Shown: positions 46,445-55,048 of the stretch, in pieces
Position numbering within the stretch: the first letter of the stretch is position 1
Layout of the letters: every line of letters begins with the position of its first letter
Position numbers and translations under genes: made by a program
The notes under the pieces: generated by a model
What the model saw: the letters and a program-made list of their open reading frames with translations, nothing else
What the model was told of the DNA's origin: nothing
Database searches by the model: none
Assembly (NCBI RefSeq): GCF_000430745.1
Contig: NZ_AUMP01000002.1
Span: forward strand, 186,001-250,000
DNA length: 64,000 nucleotides
Direction: 5' to 3'
DNA from: Fictibacillus gelatini DSM 15865
GTDB taxonomy: Bacteria > Bacillota > Bacilli > Bacillales > Fictibacillaceae

Positions 46445-46926
46445 TATCCTTCGTCCTGCCGAATATGGTTAATTTCGTTTTTTCTATAATATGCATCGAC
46501 AATTTCCTCTGAAGAAAAACCAAGTAATTTTCCAAGCCCAAGATACTCTGAAAACAGTTGCTCAAAATGAGCGGTTTCCTTAGACAACCGCAGCTTTTGA
46601 ATGATTTCATAAATGGACAAAAACTGTTGAACTAGCCTTTCATTACTGTAATGTACAGAGCCATTATAAGAATCTATTCCTAAATCGAGTCCAACCGATA
46701 GGATAAAATGCAATCCATCCACATATTCTTCAAGGATGATTTCGCGTTTGGAAGGAGGTTTTAAGCTCCAATATTTAAAACAGCGTGTCTCATTCGCCAG
46801 TTCTCCGAGCTCTACTAGTAAAGCTAAAATTCGTTCTTCAAATAAAAACCGTTCTTCCAGATGATGCTCGCGAACAATCCGTTCGTTCAGCCTTTTTTGC
46901 AGTTCGAACAATTTATCAAATCCCAT
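46441..46926 (-). CDS. dUTP diphosphatase, dimeric all-alpha type
   Basis: This 161-residue protein is of the dimeric dUTPase/MazG-like superfamily, removing dUTP. The metal-binding helix pairs are visible in LALLVELGELANETRCFKYW (ExxE) and ILEEYVDGLHFILSVGLDLG (ExxD). The N-terminus MGFDKLFELQKRLNERI is typical of Bacillaceae members. The ATG at 46924-46926 follows GAAGGTGA; a 16-codon extension upstream lacks support. dUTP rather than another nucleotide is inferred from family resemblance. Confidence 0.85.
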   Translation of the reverse strand: MGFDKLFELQKRLNERIVREHHLEERFLFEERILALLVELGELANETRCFKYWSLKPPSKREIILEEYVDGLHFILSVGLDLGIDSYNGSVHYSNERLVQQFLSIYEIIQKLRLSKETAHFEQLFSEYLGLGKLLGFSSEEIVDAYYRKNEINHIRQDEGY

Positions 46927-47011
46927 GGATTCACCTTCTATATTTTCATTTTTTGCTTCATGGAAAAAATACATTACTTCCTTTCATATGTCAAACAGAA
47001 GCTTTTTTCCA

Positions 47012-47040
47012 AAAGAAAAAGCCGGCTATCTGCCGACTGT
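47012..47040 (-). terminator. Terminator after the ytxB-like gene
   Basis: GTCGGC and GCCGGC pair around a 5-base loop, followed by TTTTTCTTTT on the minus strand. Confidence 0.7.
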
Positions 47041-47649
47041 TTACGCACCTCTGACTTTAACATGTTTGACTTCTTCTTTATCTTCCCGTTCGAAAAATTC
47101 GTTCCACTTGAATATCCATTCTTTTCTCCGCAGCAAATAAAACAATATGGATAATACTGCAAGAGCCGCTCCACCCCAGAGAAGCGATAAATGTAAAATA
47201 TAGTTTCCAAACGTTGTATACGCGATGGCTACTGGTATATTTGAGATAAGGCTTGCTTTTGTATACTCTTTAAAATCGGATGTCATTTCGATTAAACAAT
47301 AGGACAGCAATTGAAAATGAACAAACGGAATAAGCTTTAAAATTGTAATTTGCCCGAGTGAAAAAGGTATTCTTTTTCCGATCCATTTGTTTTTCAAACC
47401 TGTAATTTTGCTAAACATTTTTGGCATCACCCTGCGCAGACCATAAAACATAATGCTTGATAATGTAATGCCGATAATGGAATACAGGGAACCCGACAAA
47501 GACCCGAATAACAACCCGCCGATAACACAAATCAAACCAATCGGAATAAATAAAAACTGGCGTAAAACGTGAAGAGCGATAAAGATAAGCGGAGCAAACA
47601 ATCCTGCATACCGTAAGATGTGAATAATCTCATTAAGCTTTTGCTCCAT
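47041..47649 (-). CDS. ytxB: TVP38/TMEM64 (DedA-like) membrane protein, YtxB-like
   Basis: This 202-residue integral membrane protein has about five segments. The SNARE-associated/TVP38 core appears in FIPIGLICVIGGLLFG and ILKLIPFVHFQLLSYC, and the C-terminal tail is basic and acidic (KEWIFKWNEFFEREDKEE). Family members are linked to lipid scrambling or transport; the role here is unproven. The ATG at 47647-47649 follows AAAGGAGGGG. The symbol is by similarity to B. subtilis YtxB and should be treated as tentative. Confidence 0.78.
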   Translation of the reverse strand: MEQKLNEIIHILRYAGLFAPLIFIALHVLRQFLFIPIGLICVIGGLLFGSLSGSLYSIIGITLSSIMFYGLRRVMPKMFSKITGLKNKWIGKRIPFSLGQITILKLIPFVHFQLLSYCLIEMTSDFKEYTKASLISNIPVAIAYTTFGNYILHLSLLWGGAALAVLSILFYLLRRKEWIFKWNEFFEREDKEEVKHVKVRGA

Positions 47650-47726
47650 TGTCCTCCCCTCCTTTGACGTCATTTTATGACAGGAGACGAGCCGTTTATG
47701 CTGTGTCCACTTTTTTTATTTAAAAA

Positions 47727-47756
47727 AAGACCATTTCCTATCGTGGAAATGGTCTT
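47727..47756 (-). terminator. Terminator after rplT
   Basis: AAGACCATTTCC and its complement form a 12-bp stem followed by TTTTT on the minus strand. It ends infC-rpmI-rplT. Confidence 0.9.
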
Positions 47757-47761
47757 ATCAT

Positions 47762-48121
47762 TTAAGCGTTTAAGCTTTCTTTTGCTTTAGAAGCTAATTC
47801 AGCGAATGCTTTTTCATCAGTGATTGCAATTTCAGCAAGCATTTTACGGTTAATATCGATACCCGCAACTTTTAATCCGTGCATTAAACGGCTGTAAGAA
47901 AGTCCGTTTGTACGCGCTGCTGCATTGATACGAGTAATCCAGAGCTTACGGAAGTCACGTTTCTTTTGACGGCGGTCACGGTAAGCATATTGAAGGGATT
48001 TAAATACTTGTTGTTGAGCAACTTTAAATAATTTATGTTTCGAACCGAAATAACCTTTAGCTAATTTTAATACTTTTTTACGACGACGACGTGACACATA
48101 GCCACCTTTTACTCTTGGCAT
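47762..48121 (-). CDS. rplT: 50S ribosomal protein L20
   Basis: L20 is an early 23S rRNA-binding assembly protein and the autogenous repressor of its own operon. It has 119 residues. The basic N-terminal helix ([20 protein letters not shown]) and the globular RNA-binding C-terminal domain ([20 protein letters not shown]) are present. It is third in infC-rpmI-rplT, whose leader carries an L20 binding element. Confidence 0.98.
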   Translation of the reverse strand: MPRVKGGYVSRRRRKKVLKLAKGYFGSKHKLFKVAQQQVFKSLQYAYRDRRQKKRDFRKLWITRINAAARTNGLSYSRLMHGLKVAGIDINRKMLAEIAITDEKAFAELASKAKESLNA

Positions 48122-48151
48122 AATTAAAACCTCCTATATTTTAAATCGCGA

Positions 48152-48355
48152 TTATTTTTTCTTATACGTTAATAATGTTTTAATGCGCTTGAAGTCACCA
48201 CTGTGAACAAGCTTAGCTTTACGCAGCTTGCGTTTTGCTTTTGTAGACTTGTTCGCGAATAAGTGGCTCGTAAATGCGCGGCCACGTTTTAATTTACCTG
48301 TTCCAGTCTTTTTAAAGCGCTTTGCAGCACCTTTATGTGTTTTCATTTTAGGCAT
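48152..48355 (-). CDS. rpmI: 50S ribosomal protein L35
   Basis: This small, very basic ribosomal protein has 67 residues. [20 protein letters not shown] and the lysine-rich remainder are diagnostic. It lies between infC and rplT. Confidence 0.98.
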   Translation of the reverse strand: MPKMKTHKGAAKRFKKTGTGKLKRGRAFTSHLFANKSTKAKRKLRKAKLVHSGDFKRIKTLLTYKKK

Positions 48356-48379
48356 GATCGGATTCCTCCCTGGTAATCA

Positions 48380-48895
48380 TTATTTGTCGTTTTTTGGTGC
48401 AAGAATGAGGAACATACTGCGTCCTTCCATTTTTGGTTTAACTTCAACGTTGGAAAGATCTTCACATTCCTTAGCCAATCGTTCCAAAACTTTTTGTCCG
48501 ATTTGAGGATGTGTAATCGCACGTCCACGGAATCGAATGCTTGCTTTAACTTTGTCGCCCTTTTCAAGGAATTTACGGGCATTTTTCAATTTCGTATTGA
48601 AATCATGCTCCTCGATGGTCGGGCTTAAGCGAATTTCCTTTGTCGTAATAACCTTCTGGTTTTTACGAGCTTCCCGCTCTTTCTTTTGTTGCTCAAACTT
48701 AAACTTACCGTAATCCATAATTCGGCATACTGGTGGTTTTGCGTTTGCGGCAACAAGCACAAGATCAAGGTTGGATTTTTGCGCAAGCTCGAGCGCCTCA
48801 TAGCGCGTCTTGATTCCTAACTGGCTTCCGTCCGGTCCTATGACCCTTACTTCACGAGCACGAATGCCCTCATTGACAGACATGTCCTTACTAAT
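48380..48895 (-). CDS. infC: Translation initiation factor IF-3 (AUU start)
   Basis: IF-3 binds the 30S subunit and checks the start codon. The start chosen is ATT at 48893-48895, eight bases after GGAGGT. It gives [20 protein letters not shown] and 171 residues, equal to the B. subtilis form. The first ATG, four codons later, lacks a ribosome site at the right distance. An AUU start is the known means by which IF-3 limits its own synthesis. Motifs [20 protein letters not shown] and [15 protein letters not shown] are present. First gene of infC-rpmI-rplT. Confidence 0.95.
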   Translation of the reverse strand: MSKDMSVNEGIRAREVRVIGPDGSQLGIKTRYEALELAQKSNLDLVLVAANAKPPVCRIMDYGKFKFEQQKKEREARKNQKVITTKEIRLSPTIEEHDFNTKLKNARKFLEKGDKVKASIRFRGRAITHPQIGQKVLERLAKECEDLSNVEVKPKMEGRSMFLILAPKNDK

Positions 48896-48954
48896 AGTAA
48901 GTCACCTCCAAAAATTTACGTGAGCCAAGTATGCTCAGGCTTTTGTAAACCAAT

Positions 48955-49080
48955 AAAAAAAGCGTCGGTGCATACTACACCCACACTAAACAAGGCAATT
49001 CATGCCTGTATGTTCGTTCTACCAGTTAACAGCTTTTCGCGTCAATCAGGTGAGAAGCGGGTGCTTCTGCTTATCGAAAC
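48955..49080 (-). promoter_or_regulatory. L20 leader (autoregulatory) of infC-rpmI-rplT
   Basis: The minus strand carries AAGCAGAAGCACCCGCTTCT, CACCTGATTGACGCG and GTGTGGGTGTAGTATGCACC, matching the L20 leader known in Bacillus. A terminator (AGTGTGGGTG with CACCGACGCT) and seven or more Ts follow. L20 binding is expected to favour termination. Confidence 0.88.
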
Positions 49081-49105
49081 TTCCATTTATTTAGTTACTT
49101 AGATT

Positions 49106-49134
49106 ACTATACCATGACTTTTCATCATTGTCAA
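49106..49134 (-). promoter_or_regulatory. Promoter of infC-rpmI-rplT
   Basis: TTGACA (49129-49134) and TATAGT (49106-49111) are separated by 17 bases, ahead of the L20 leader. Confidence 0.85.
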
Positions 49135-49196
49135 ATAATAAAAGTTTCACAACAACGAATTTGATTATAACGTAAAACTATGGATTTGTGCAATAA

Positions 49197-49221
49197 AAAA
49201 CTGCGAGCAATTCGCAGTTTT
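49197..49221 (-). terminator. Terminator after thrZ
   Basis: AAAACTGCGA and TCGCAGTTTT form a 10-bp stem followed by a T-run on the minus strand. Confidence 0.88.
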
Positions 49222-51132
49222 TTATTTTCGTGTTTGAATTTCCTCTACTATTCGTTCTTTAAACTGATCATAGGAAACAGATTCTGACGTTTGTTCACCG
49301 TATTTACGTATATTCACCGCATCCTCCCTTACTTCCTTGTCCCCAAGCACAAGCATATAAGGGATTTTCTGCAATTGCGCTTCACGAATTCTGTAGCCTA
49401 GTTTTTCATCCCGATCATCGATTTCTACTCGAACACCATGCTCGTGCAAATCTTCTTTTAGCTTTTTAGCATAATCGGCATGTACGCCGGAGACCGGAAT
49501 CAACTTCACTTGAAGCGGAGCCAGCCATGTTGGAAACGCACCGCCGAAATGTTCGATCAGAATACCGAAGAAACGGTCAATCGATCCATAAATCGCACGG
49601 TGAATGACGACCGGACGCGCCTTTTCATTATGTTCATCAATGTACGATAAATCAAATTTCTCCGGCATTTGAAAATCAAGCTGAATGGTCGCGCATTGGT
49701 GGGAACGCCTTAATGCATCTTTAATGTGAAAGTCGATTTTCGGTCCGTAAAACGCGCCGTCTCCTTCATTTACGTGATAGTCTAGCTTAAGATCTTCCAG
49801 CACGTTTTGAAGTGCTCTCTCCGCCTGTTCCCAGAGCCGGTCATCGCCCATCGAATCGTCCGGCCGAGTGGAAAGTTCGACTGAATATTTAAAGCCGAAT
49901 GTACGATAGATTTTATCGATCAATTGAAAGATGGCTTTTATTTCGCTTTCAATCTGGTCAGGCTTTACAAAAATATGCGCATCATCCTGGCAAAATGTAC
50001 GGACCCGCAGCATTCCGTTTAAAGCACCGCTGAATTCATGGCGATGGACCTGGCCGAATTCAGCGATACGGATCGGCAATTCCCGGTAAGAACGAAGCTT
50101 ATTTTTGAAAATTAACATATGCCCGGGGCAATTCATCGGTTTCATTGCAAAACGTGTTTCATCTACTTCTGAAAAATACATATTTTCGCGGTAGTGGTGC
50201 CAATGACCGGACTGTTCCCACAGCCTTTGATTCATCATAAACGGTGTCCTCACTTCTTCATAGCCCGCCTGCTCTTGCAGTTCACGCGAAAAATTTTCAA
50301 GTTCTAATCGAACCGTCTGCCCTTTCGGCAGGTAAAACGGCATACCCGGAGCTTCTTCAGAGAACATGAATAACTCTAACTCTTTTCCCAGCTTACGGTG
50401 GTCTCGTTGTTTCGCTTCTTCAAGAAACTGCTGATACTCCTTTAAATCTTTTTCGTTTAAAAAGGCCACCCCGTAAATGCGTTGAAGCATCTGGTTGTTA
50501 CTGTCTCCTCGCCAATAGGCGCCGGCAATGTTCATTAATTTAAATGCTTTTATCCTGCCTGTGGAAGGAACATGTGGACCGCGGCATAGATCGAAAAACT
50601 CCCCCTGCTCATAAATCGTAATGACCGTATCTTCAGGAAGGTCGCGAATCAATTCAAGCTTTAAATGATCATCGACTTTTTGATAAATGCTGATCGCTTC
50701 TTTACGGCTAACCACTTTGCGGACAATCGACAAGTTTTCATCCACAATTTTTTGCATTTCTTTTTCAATCGCCAGCAAATCTTCCGGGTTTAAGGCGTGC
50801 GGCATATCAATATCATAATAAAAACCGTTTTCAATGACCGGCCCGATCCCGAGTCTCACATCCGGATAAAGACGTTTGATCGCCTGCGCCATTAAATGGG
50901 CCGTACTATGGCGAATAATTTTTAATCCTTCTTCAGATTCAGTTAGAATGATTTCAATTAAAGCATCTTCTTCTATCGGCCGCGTAAAATCGTAAAGCTC
51001 ACCGTTGACTTTACCGGCGATGGACTTTTTCTTCAAACTTGGACTGATCGATTCAGCGACTTGTTCGACCGTTACCCCTTTCGGATATTTACGCACCGAA
51101 CCGTCTGGAAATGATAATTGAATAGATGACAT
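49222..51132 (-). CDS. thrZ: Threonine-tRNA ligase, second copy (ThrZ type)
   Basis: This 636-residue class-II ligase charges tRNA-Thr. TGS (1-60), editing N2 (about 65-240), catalytic (about 245-535) and anticodon-binding domains are all present. Zinc ligands lie in NCPGHM, DDAHIF and VVIHRAIYG. The catalytic half (APGMPFYLPKGQTV, NQRLWEQSGHWHHY) is of the ThrZ kind, whereas the N-terminal part is nearly identical to the adjacent ThrS. The second ATG of ATGATG is taken as start by analogy with thrS. It has its own T-box. Confidence 0.93.
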   Translation of the reverse strand: MSSIQLSFPDGSVRKYPKGVTVEQVAESISPSLKKKSIAGKVNGELYDFTRPIEEDALIEIILTESEEGLKIIRHSTAHLMAQAIKRLYPDVRLGIGPVIENGFYYDIDMPHALNPEDLLAIEKEMQKIVDENLSIVRKVVSRKEAISIYQKVDDHLKLELIRDLPEDTVITIYEQGEFFDLCRGPHVPSTGRIKAFKLMNIAGAYWRGDSNNQMLQRIYGVAFLNEKDLKEYQQFLEEAKQRDHRKLGKELELFMFSEEAPGMPFYLPKGQTVRLELENFSRELQEQAGYEEVRTPFMMNQRLWEQSGHWHHYRENMYFSEVDETRFAMKPMNCPGHMLIFKNKLRSYRELPIRIAEFGQVHRHEFSGALNGMLRVRTFCQDDAHIFVKPDQIESEIKAIFQLIDKIYRTFGFKYSVELSTRPDDSMGDDRLWEQAERALQNVLEDLKLDYHVNEGDGAFYGPKIDFHIKDALRRSHQCATIQLDFQMPEKFDLSYIDEHNEKARPVVIHRAIYGSIDRFFGILIEHFGGAFPTWLAPLQVKLIPVSGVHADYAKKLKEDLHEHGVRVEIDDRDEKLGYRIREAQLQKIPYMLVLGDKEVREDAVNIRKYGEQTSESVSYDQFKERIVEEIQTRK

Positions 51133-51154
51133 CATGGTTCCTCTCCTTTATAAA

Positions 51155-51395
51155 AAATAAAAACACTCGTCCCTCATACAGGGACGAGTGTTTATCTCGC
51201 GGTTCCACCCTCGTTCCATAGCAAATAAGCTATAGCACTTGGCTTAATAACGGTAAGTTCCGTCAGCGGCTAATTGGTTTCACCGCCGAAGTTCAAAGGT
51301 GGTAAGCTATATTTTCGTGTTAGGAAGCTTTCAGCCGGGACTTCCCTCTCTATCAACCGTAAAATATAGTTCATGTCCTTATCATCACTTTTCTC
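51155..51395 (-). promoter_or_regulatory. T-box leader of thrZ
   Basis: The T-box core GGGTGGAACCGCGAG lies at about 51197-51211. A 13-bp terminator stem (AAACACTCGTCCC with its complement, 51161-51193) with T-tail follows. ACC threonine codons stand in the specifier context TTACCACC (51298-51305). The leader begins almost at the thrS stop, with no promoter seen between, so thrZ may also depend on thrS transcription. Confidence 0.93.
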
Positions 51396-51406
51396 TATTC
51401 ACATGT

Positions 51407-53338
51407 CTACTTACGCTCAGCAATTTGGCGAAGGATTGCCGCTTTAAATTCTTCGTAAGGAACAGTTTCTGATTTTTGCTCGCCATATTTGCGCACATTG
51501 ACGGCATTATCGCTAATTTCATTGTCGCCAAGAACGAGCATATACGGAATTTTTTGCATTTGCGCTTCGCGAATTTTGTAGCCGAGTTTTTCATCGCGAA
51601 GATCGAGTTCCGCTCTTACGCCTTCTTCTTGTAAATCTTCTTTTATTTTTCTTGCGTATTCTTCATGGACGCTCGATACCGGAATGATTTGAACTTGAAC
51701 AGGCGCGAGCCATGTTGGGAAAGCCCCTTTATATTCCTCGATCAAGAAGGCAACAAAGCGTTCCATTGTCGAAACGACTCCGCGGTGGATAACGACTGGA
51801 CGGTGGTCCTGGCCGTCGCTTCCTTTATACGTTAAATCAAATCGTTCCGGCAAATGGAAGTCCAATTGAACAGTAGACAACGTTTCTTCCTTGCCCAGTG
51901 CCGTTTTTACCTGAACGTCAAGTTTCGGTCCGTAAAACGCCGCTTCGCCTTCAGCTTCGACATAATCGAGGTTCATGTCCTCCATCGTTTCTTTCAACAG
52001 GCTTTGCGCTTTTTCCCACATTTCATCATTATCGACATATTTTTCTTTGTCTTCAGGGTCGCGATACGATAGGCGGAATTTGTAATCGTTAATCCCGAAA
52101 TCTTCATAGACGCGTTGGATGAGTTTCACGACGCGAATAAATTCGTCCTTCAACTGATCAGGTCTCGCAAAAATGTGAGCATCATTTAACGTCATTGAAC
52201 GCACCCGCTGCAGGCCGGCAAGTGCCCCGGACATTTCGTGACGATGCATCGTGCCAAGTTCGGCAATTCGGACTGGGAGGTCACGGTAGCTGTGCATCGA
52301 GTTTTTATAAACCATCATATGATGCGGACAGTTCATCGGACGAAGTACCAATTGTTCATTATCCATTTCCATTGCAGGATACATATCATCTTTATAGTGA
52401 TCCCAGTGGCCGGATGTCTTATAAAGCTCAACGCTTCCTAAATGAGGCGTATACACATGGTCATAGCCAAGACGGACTTCTGTATCGACAATATAGCGTT
52501 CGATAATACGGCGAATCGTTGCGCCTTTTGGAAGCCAGAGCGGCAAACCTTGCCCGACTTTTTGCGAAACGGTAAATATGCCAAGCTCTTTTCCTAATTT
52601 ACGGTGATCACGTTCTTTCGCTTCTTCAAGGTATTTTAAATGTTGATCCAAATCTTTTTTATTGAGGAACGCCGCTCCGTAAATCCGTTGAAGCATTTGA
52701 TTGTCACTTTTACCTCTCCAATAGGCTCCGGAGATACTCATCAATTTAAACGATTTAATTTTTCCTGTCGAGGGAAGATGCGGCCCGCGGCAAAGATCAA
52801 AAAATTCGCCTTGCTCATAAATCGTAATGACTGCATCTTCCGGAAGATCGCGAATCAATTCAAGCTTTAAGTGATCATCGATTTGTTGATAAATTTTAAT
52901 CGCTTCCTCACGGCTAACTACTTTACGAACGATCGGCAAGTTTTCATTGACGATTTTTTGCATTTCCTTTTCAATCGCCGGCAAGTCTTCCGGAGTTAAA
53001 GCATGCGGCATATCGATATCATAATAAAAGCCGTTTTCAATAACCGGTCCGATTCCGAGCTTTACATCAGGATAAAGGCGTTTAATCGCCTGCGCCATTA
53101 AATGGGCCGTACTGTGGCGGGTTATTTCCAACCCTTCTTCGGAGTCTTGCGGAATAATTTCAATCGAAGCATCTTCTTCAATCGGCCGTGTAAAATCATA
53201 AAGCTCACCGTTGACTTTACCGGCGATGGACTTTTTCTTCAAACTTGGACTGATCGATTCGGCTACTTGTTCGGCTGTTACCCCTTTTGGAAAACTTTTC
53301 ACCGAACCGTCTGGAAATGTTAATTGAATAGATGACAT
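51407..53338 (-). CDS. thrS: Threonine-tRNA ligase (ThrS type)
   Basis: This is the main threonyl-tRNA synthetase, 643 residues, the B. subtilis ThrS length. The TGS and editing domains include [20 protein letters not shown] with the editing histidines. The catalytic core has [32 protein letters not shown] and LNDAHIF, and the anticodon-binding domain ends the protein. GGAGAG lies seven bases before the ATG. A T-box precedes it, but about 400 bases including a MITE-like insertion separate the T-box from the gene. Confidence 0.96.
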   Translation of the reverse strand: MSSIQLTFPDGSVKSFPKGVTAEQVAESISPSLKKKSIAGKVNGELYDFTRPIEEDASIEIIPQDSEEGLEITRHSTAHLMAQAIKRLYPDVKLGIGPVIENGFYYDIDMPHALTPEDLPAIEKEMQKIVNENLPIVRKVVSREEAIKIYQQIDDHLKLELIRDLPEDAVITIYEQGEFFDLCRGPHLPSTGKIKSFKLMSISGAYWRGKSDNQMLQRIYGAAFLNKKDLDQHLKYLEEAKERDHRKLGKELGIFTVSQKVGQGLPLWLPKGATIRRIIERYIVDTEVRLGYDHVYTPHLGSVELYKTSGHWDHYKDDMYPAMEMDNEQLVLRPMNCPHHMMVYKNSMHSYRDLPVRIAELGTMHRHEMSGALAGLQRVRSMTLNDAHIFARPDQLKDEFIRVVKLIQRVYEDFGINDYKFRLSYRDPEDKEKYVDNDEMWEKAQSLLKETMEDMNLDYVEAEGEAAFYGPKLDVQVKTALGKEETLSTVQLDFHLPERFDLTYKGSDGQDHRPVVIHRGVVSTMERFVAFLIEEYKGAFPTWLAPVQVQIIPVSSVHEEYARKIKEDLQEEGVRAELDLRDEKLGYKIREAQMQKIPYMLVLGDNEISDNAVNVRKYGEQKSETVPYEEFKAAILRQIAERK

Positions 53339-53383
53339 CTTTTTTCTCTCCTTTTAAATCTACATGTTACAAAAATTAGCGTA

Positions 53384-53430
53384 AATACACCTCTTATTTT
53401 CCACTTCTAGGAAAAATGCCAGGGCATATA
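53384..53430. repeat. Direct repeat, copy A
   Basis: About 47 bases (AATACACCTCTTATTTTCCA, then CTTCTAGG and so on) recur imperfectly at 53711-53757. The two copies flank the MITE-like element. Confidence 0.65.
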
Positions 53431-53464
53431 CAACAGCCATCTGTCCTATAGAATCGCTTCTATT

Positions 53465-53700
53465 GGACAAAAATGCGATCCGTAAGGAAGCCACTGAAAA
53501 AGTTCCTTTTAATAAAAAACTAAAATTTTTGAAAAACCAAAACCCAAAAAAACAGTATTTTTCACTTAGGAAGTGGGGGATAGCATCGTGTTTACAATGC
53601 ATTTCGCTTACCAAAGTGGGGATGTATTTTTTAGGAAAAAGCATTTTTGAAAATTTCTTGGACTTTTTCAGTGACCTCATCCGTAAGCGGAAAATTGTCC
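53465..53700. mobile_element. MITE-like element between thrS T-box and thrS
   Basis: Terminal inverted repeats of about 40 bases are visible. The left one is GGACAAAAATGCG, CCGTAAGGAAG, CCACTGAAAAAGTTCC (53465-53506). The right one, read as reverse complement, is GGACAATTTTCCGC, TTACGGATGAGG, TCACTGAAAAAGTCC (53660-53700). The interior has no convincing gene; short frames on both strands lack ribosome sites. Ends containing CACTGAAAAAGT recall some IS1182-like elements, which is inference. No clear target duplication was found. Confidence 0.6.
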
Positions 53701-53710
53701 TTTAGAGTGG

Positions 53711-53757
53711 AATTACACCTTATTTTCCGCTTCTGAACAAAAAGCCGGGGCATAATA
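53711..53757. repeat. Direct repeat, copy B
   Basis: This is the second imperfect copy (AATTACACCTTATTTTCCGC, then TTCTGAAC and so on) of the repeat at 53384-53430, right beside the T-box terminator. Confidence 0.65.
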
Positions 53758-54000
53758 AAAAACACCCGTCCCTAATAAAGGGACGAGTGTTCTACTCGCG
53801 GTTCCACCCTCGTTCCATAGCAAAGAAAGCTATGGCACTCGTGTCTTGATAACGGTAATTTGTCCGTCATGCGGCTACTTCAATTCGCCGCTGAAGCTCC
53901 AAGGTGGTAAATTATTTATCCGTGTTAGGAAGCTTTCAGCTAGTGCTCCCCTCTCTGTAAACCGTAATAAATAACTCATGTCCTTATCAACGCTAATTAT
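53757..54000 (-). promoter_or_regulatory. T-box leader of thrS
   Basis: The core GGGTGGAACCGCGAG lies at about 53796-53810. The terminator stem AACACTCGTCCC/GGGACGGGTGTT (53761-53791) is followed by TTTTTTATT. ACC specifier candidates lie in TTACCACC (53903-53910). It is nearly identical in layout to the thrZ T-box. Confidence 0.93.
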
Positions 54001-54019
54001 CATTTTAAAATGTAATTCT

Positions 54020-54048
54020 ATTATATGCGTGAAAAATTTGAAAATCAA
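54020..54048 (-). promoter_or_regulatory. Promoter of the thrS T-box leader
   Basis: TTGATT (54043-54048) and TATAAT (54020-54025) with a 17-base spacer stand just upstream of the T-box. Confidence 0.8.
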
Positions 54049-54067
54049 GTAGTCAAATGACAGTATA

Positions 54068-54928
54068 TCATGTTTTAGATGAATTTATACGCTGCTTTAG
54101 CGCCGCAAATGATGATAATGGCTGATGAATCAAACGTTCTTCAAAAATATTTTGAATCGTATGTACAATCGCATGATCGGCTTCGTTACTATAAAAATAA
54201 ATCATTTTAGGTGAAATCCCGAGCAAAGGACCGAGTAATATCCTGTCCAAATCCAATTCTTCCGTCATCACCAGTGCTTTTTCATACATTTTTTCCAACT
54301 TTTCAGACGAAAAAGGATTTAGCACCTCATCATAAATCCGAATTTCCCCATCAAACGTTACATGAATGGCGTTTACTTTTGTCTGGTAGGTACTGACACA
54401 TGTTCTCAAATGATCGATAAACGACTGATATTCCAATTCCATTTTATATTCATCAATCGCCCATTCTACATACATTAGCAACTGTTGAAAATAATCTTTT
54501 AGACGAAACTGGATAAATGAATCAATTGTAAATTTCCTTCGATTTTCTAAAAATAGTTTACTGAGTTCCTTTTTAATTAACTGTTCACCCGGCACCATGC
54601 TGCTCGTGCCTGGAATATCTTCAATTTCGCCATTCATTATCGATTTAGCGATAACTAAAATTTCCTGTTGTTCATCTTTGTCCTTAAAGAAAAACACATT
54701 TTCTATCAAATATAAAAGATGATCTTCCTCTACTTTATCCTGGATATAGCCGGCCACTATATCGATAATAACATTCATATGCTCGAAGCTTTTTATATGT
54801 AAAATGTGCGGGTCTGTATGTAAAACTTCTACAAAGGAAGGATTCATCTGTTTTAGGCTCGCCTGATTACATATTTTTTTACGTACTTGATAACATTCTT
54901 CTTGATCTGTAAAAATGAGTTCAATCAA
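54068..54928 (-). CDS. ytxC: Putative sporulation protein YtxC
   Basis: YtxC is a 286-residue cytoplasmic protein kept beside thrS and dnaI in spore formers; its biochemical role is unknown. The sequence has no clear catalytic motif. Family-typical stretches are EHMNVIIDIVAGYIQDKVEE, FIQFRLKDYFQQLLMYVEWA and DRILLGPLLGISPKMIYFYS. The start is TTG after GGGAGGGG. It stands alone between mqnC and the thrS leader. Confidence 0.88.
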   Translation of the reverse strand: MIELIFTDQEECYQVRKKICNQASLKQMNPSFVEVLHTDPHILHIKSFEHMNVIIDIVAGYIQDKVEEDHLLYLIENVFFFKDKDEQQEILVIAKSIMNGEIEDIPGTSSMVPGEQLIKKELSKLFLENRRKFTIDSFIQFRLKDYFQQLLMYVEWAIDEYKMELEYQSFIDHLRTCVSTYQTKVNAIHVTFDGEIRIYDEVLNPFSSEKLEKMYEKALVMTEELDLDRILLGPLLGISPKMIYFYSNEADHAIVHTIQNIFEERLIHQPLSSFAALKQRINSSKT

Positions 54929-55010
54929 TCTTGCCCCTCCCTCTCACTTCTTTGATAATATATATGGGATAGAAGCATAAAACATGAACTATTTTCACAG
55001 AGAATTAAAA

Positions 55011-55041
55011 AGCTTTCTAACTCTTTTCGGAGCTAGAAAGC
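55011..55041 (-). terminator. Terminator after mqnC
   Basis: GCTTTCTAGCTC and GAGTTAGAAAGC form a 12-bp stem (one G-U) followed by TTTTT on the minus strand. Confidence 0.85.
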
Positions 55042-55048
55042 CTTAAAA

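Noticed and set aside
53360-53705. Open frames on both strands in front of thrS
   Set aside because: They have no ribosome sites and span the inverted-repeat MITE-like element, with composition dominated by phenylalanine, lysine and serine, as expected of A/T-rich non-coding DNA.
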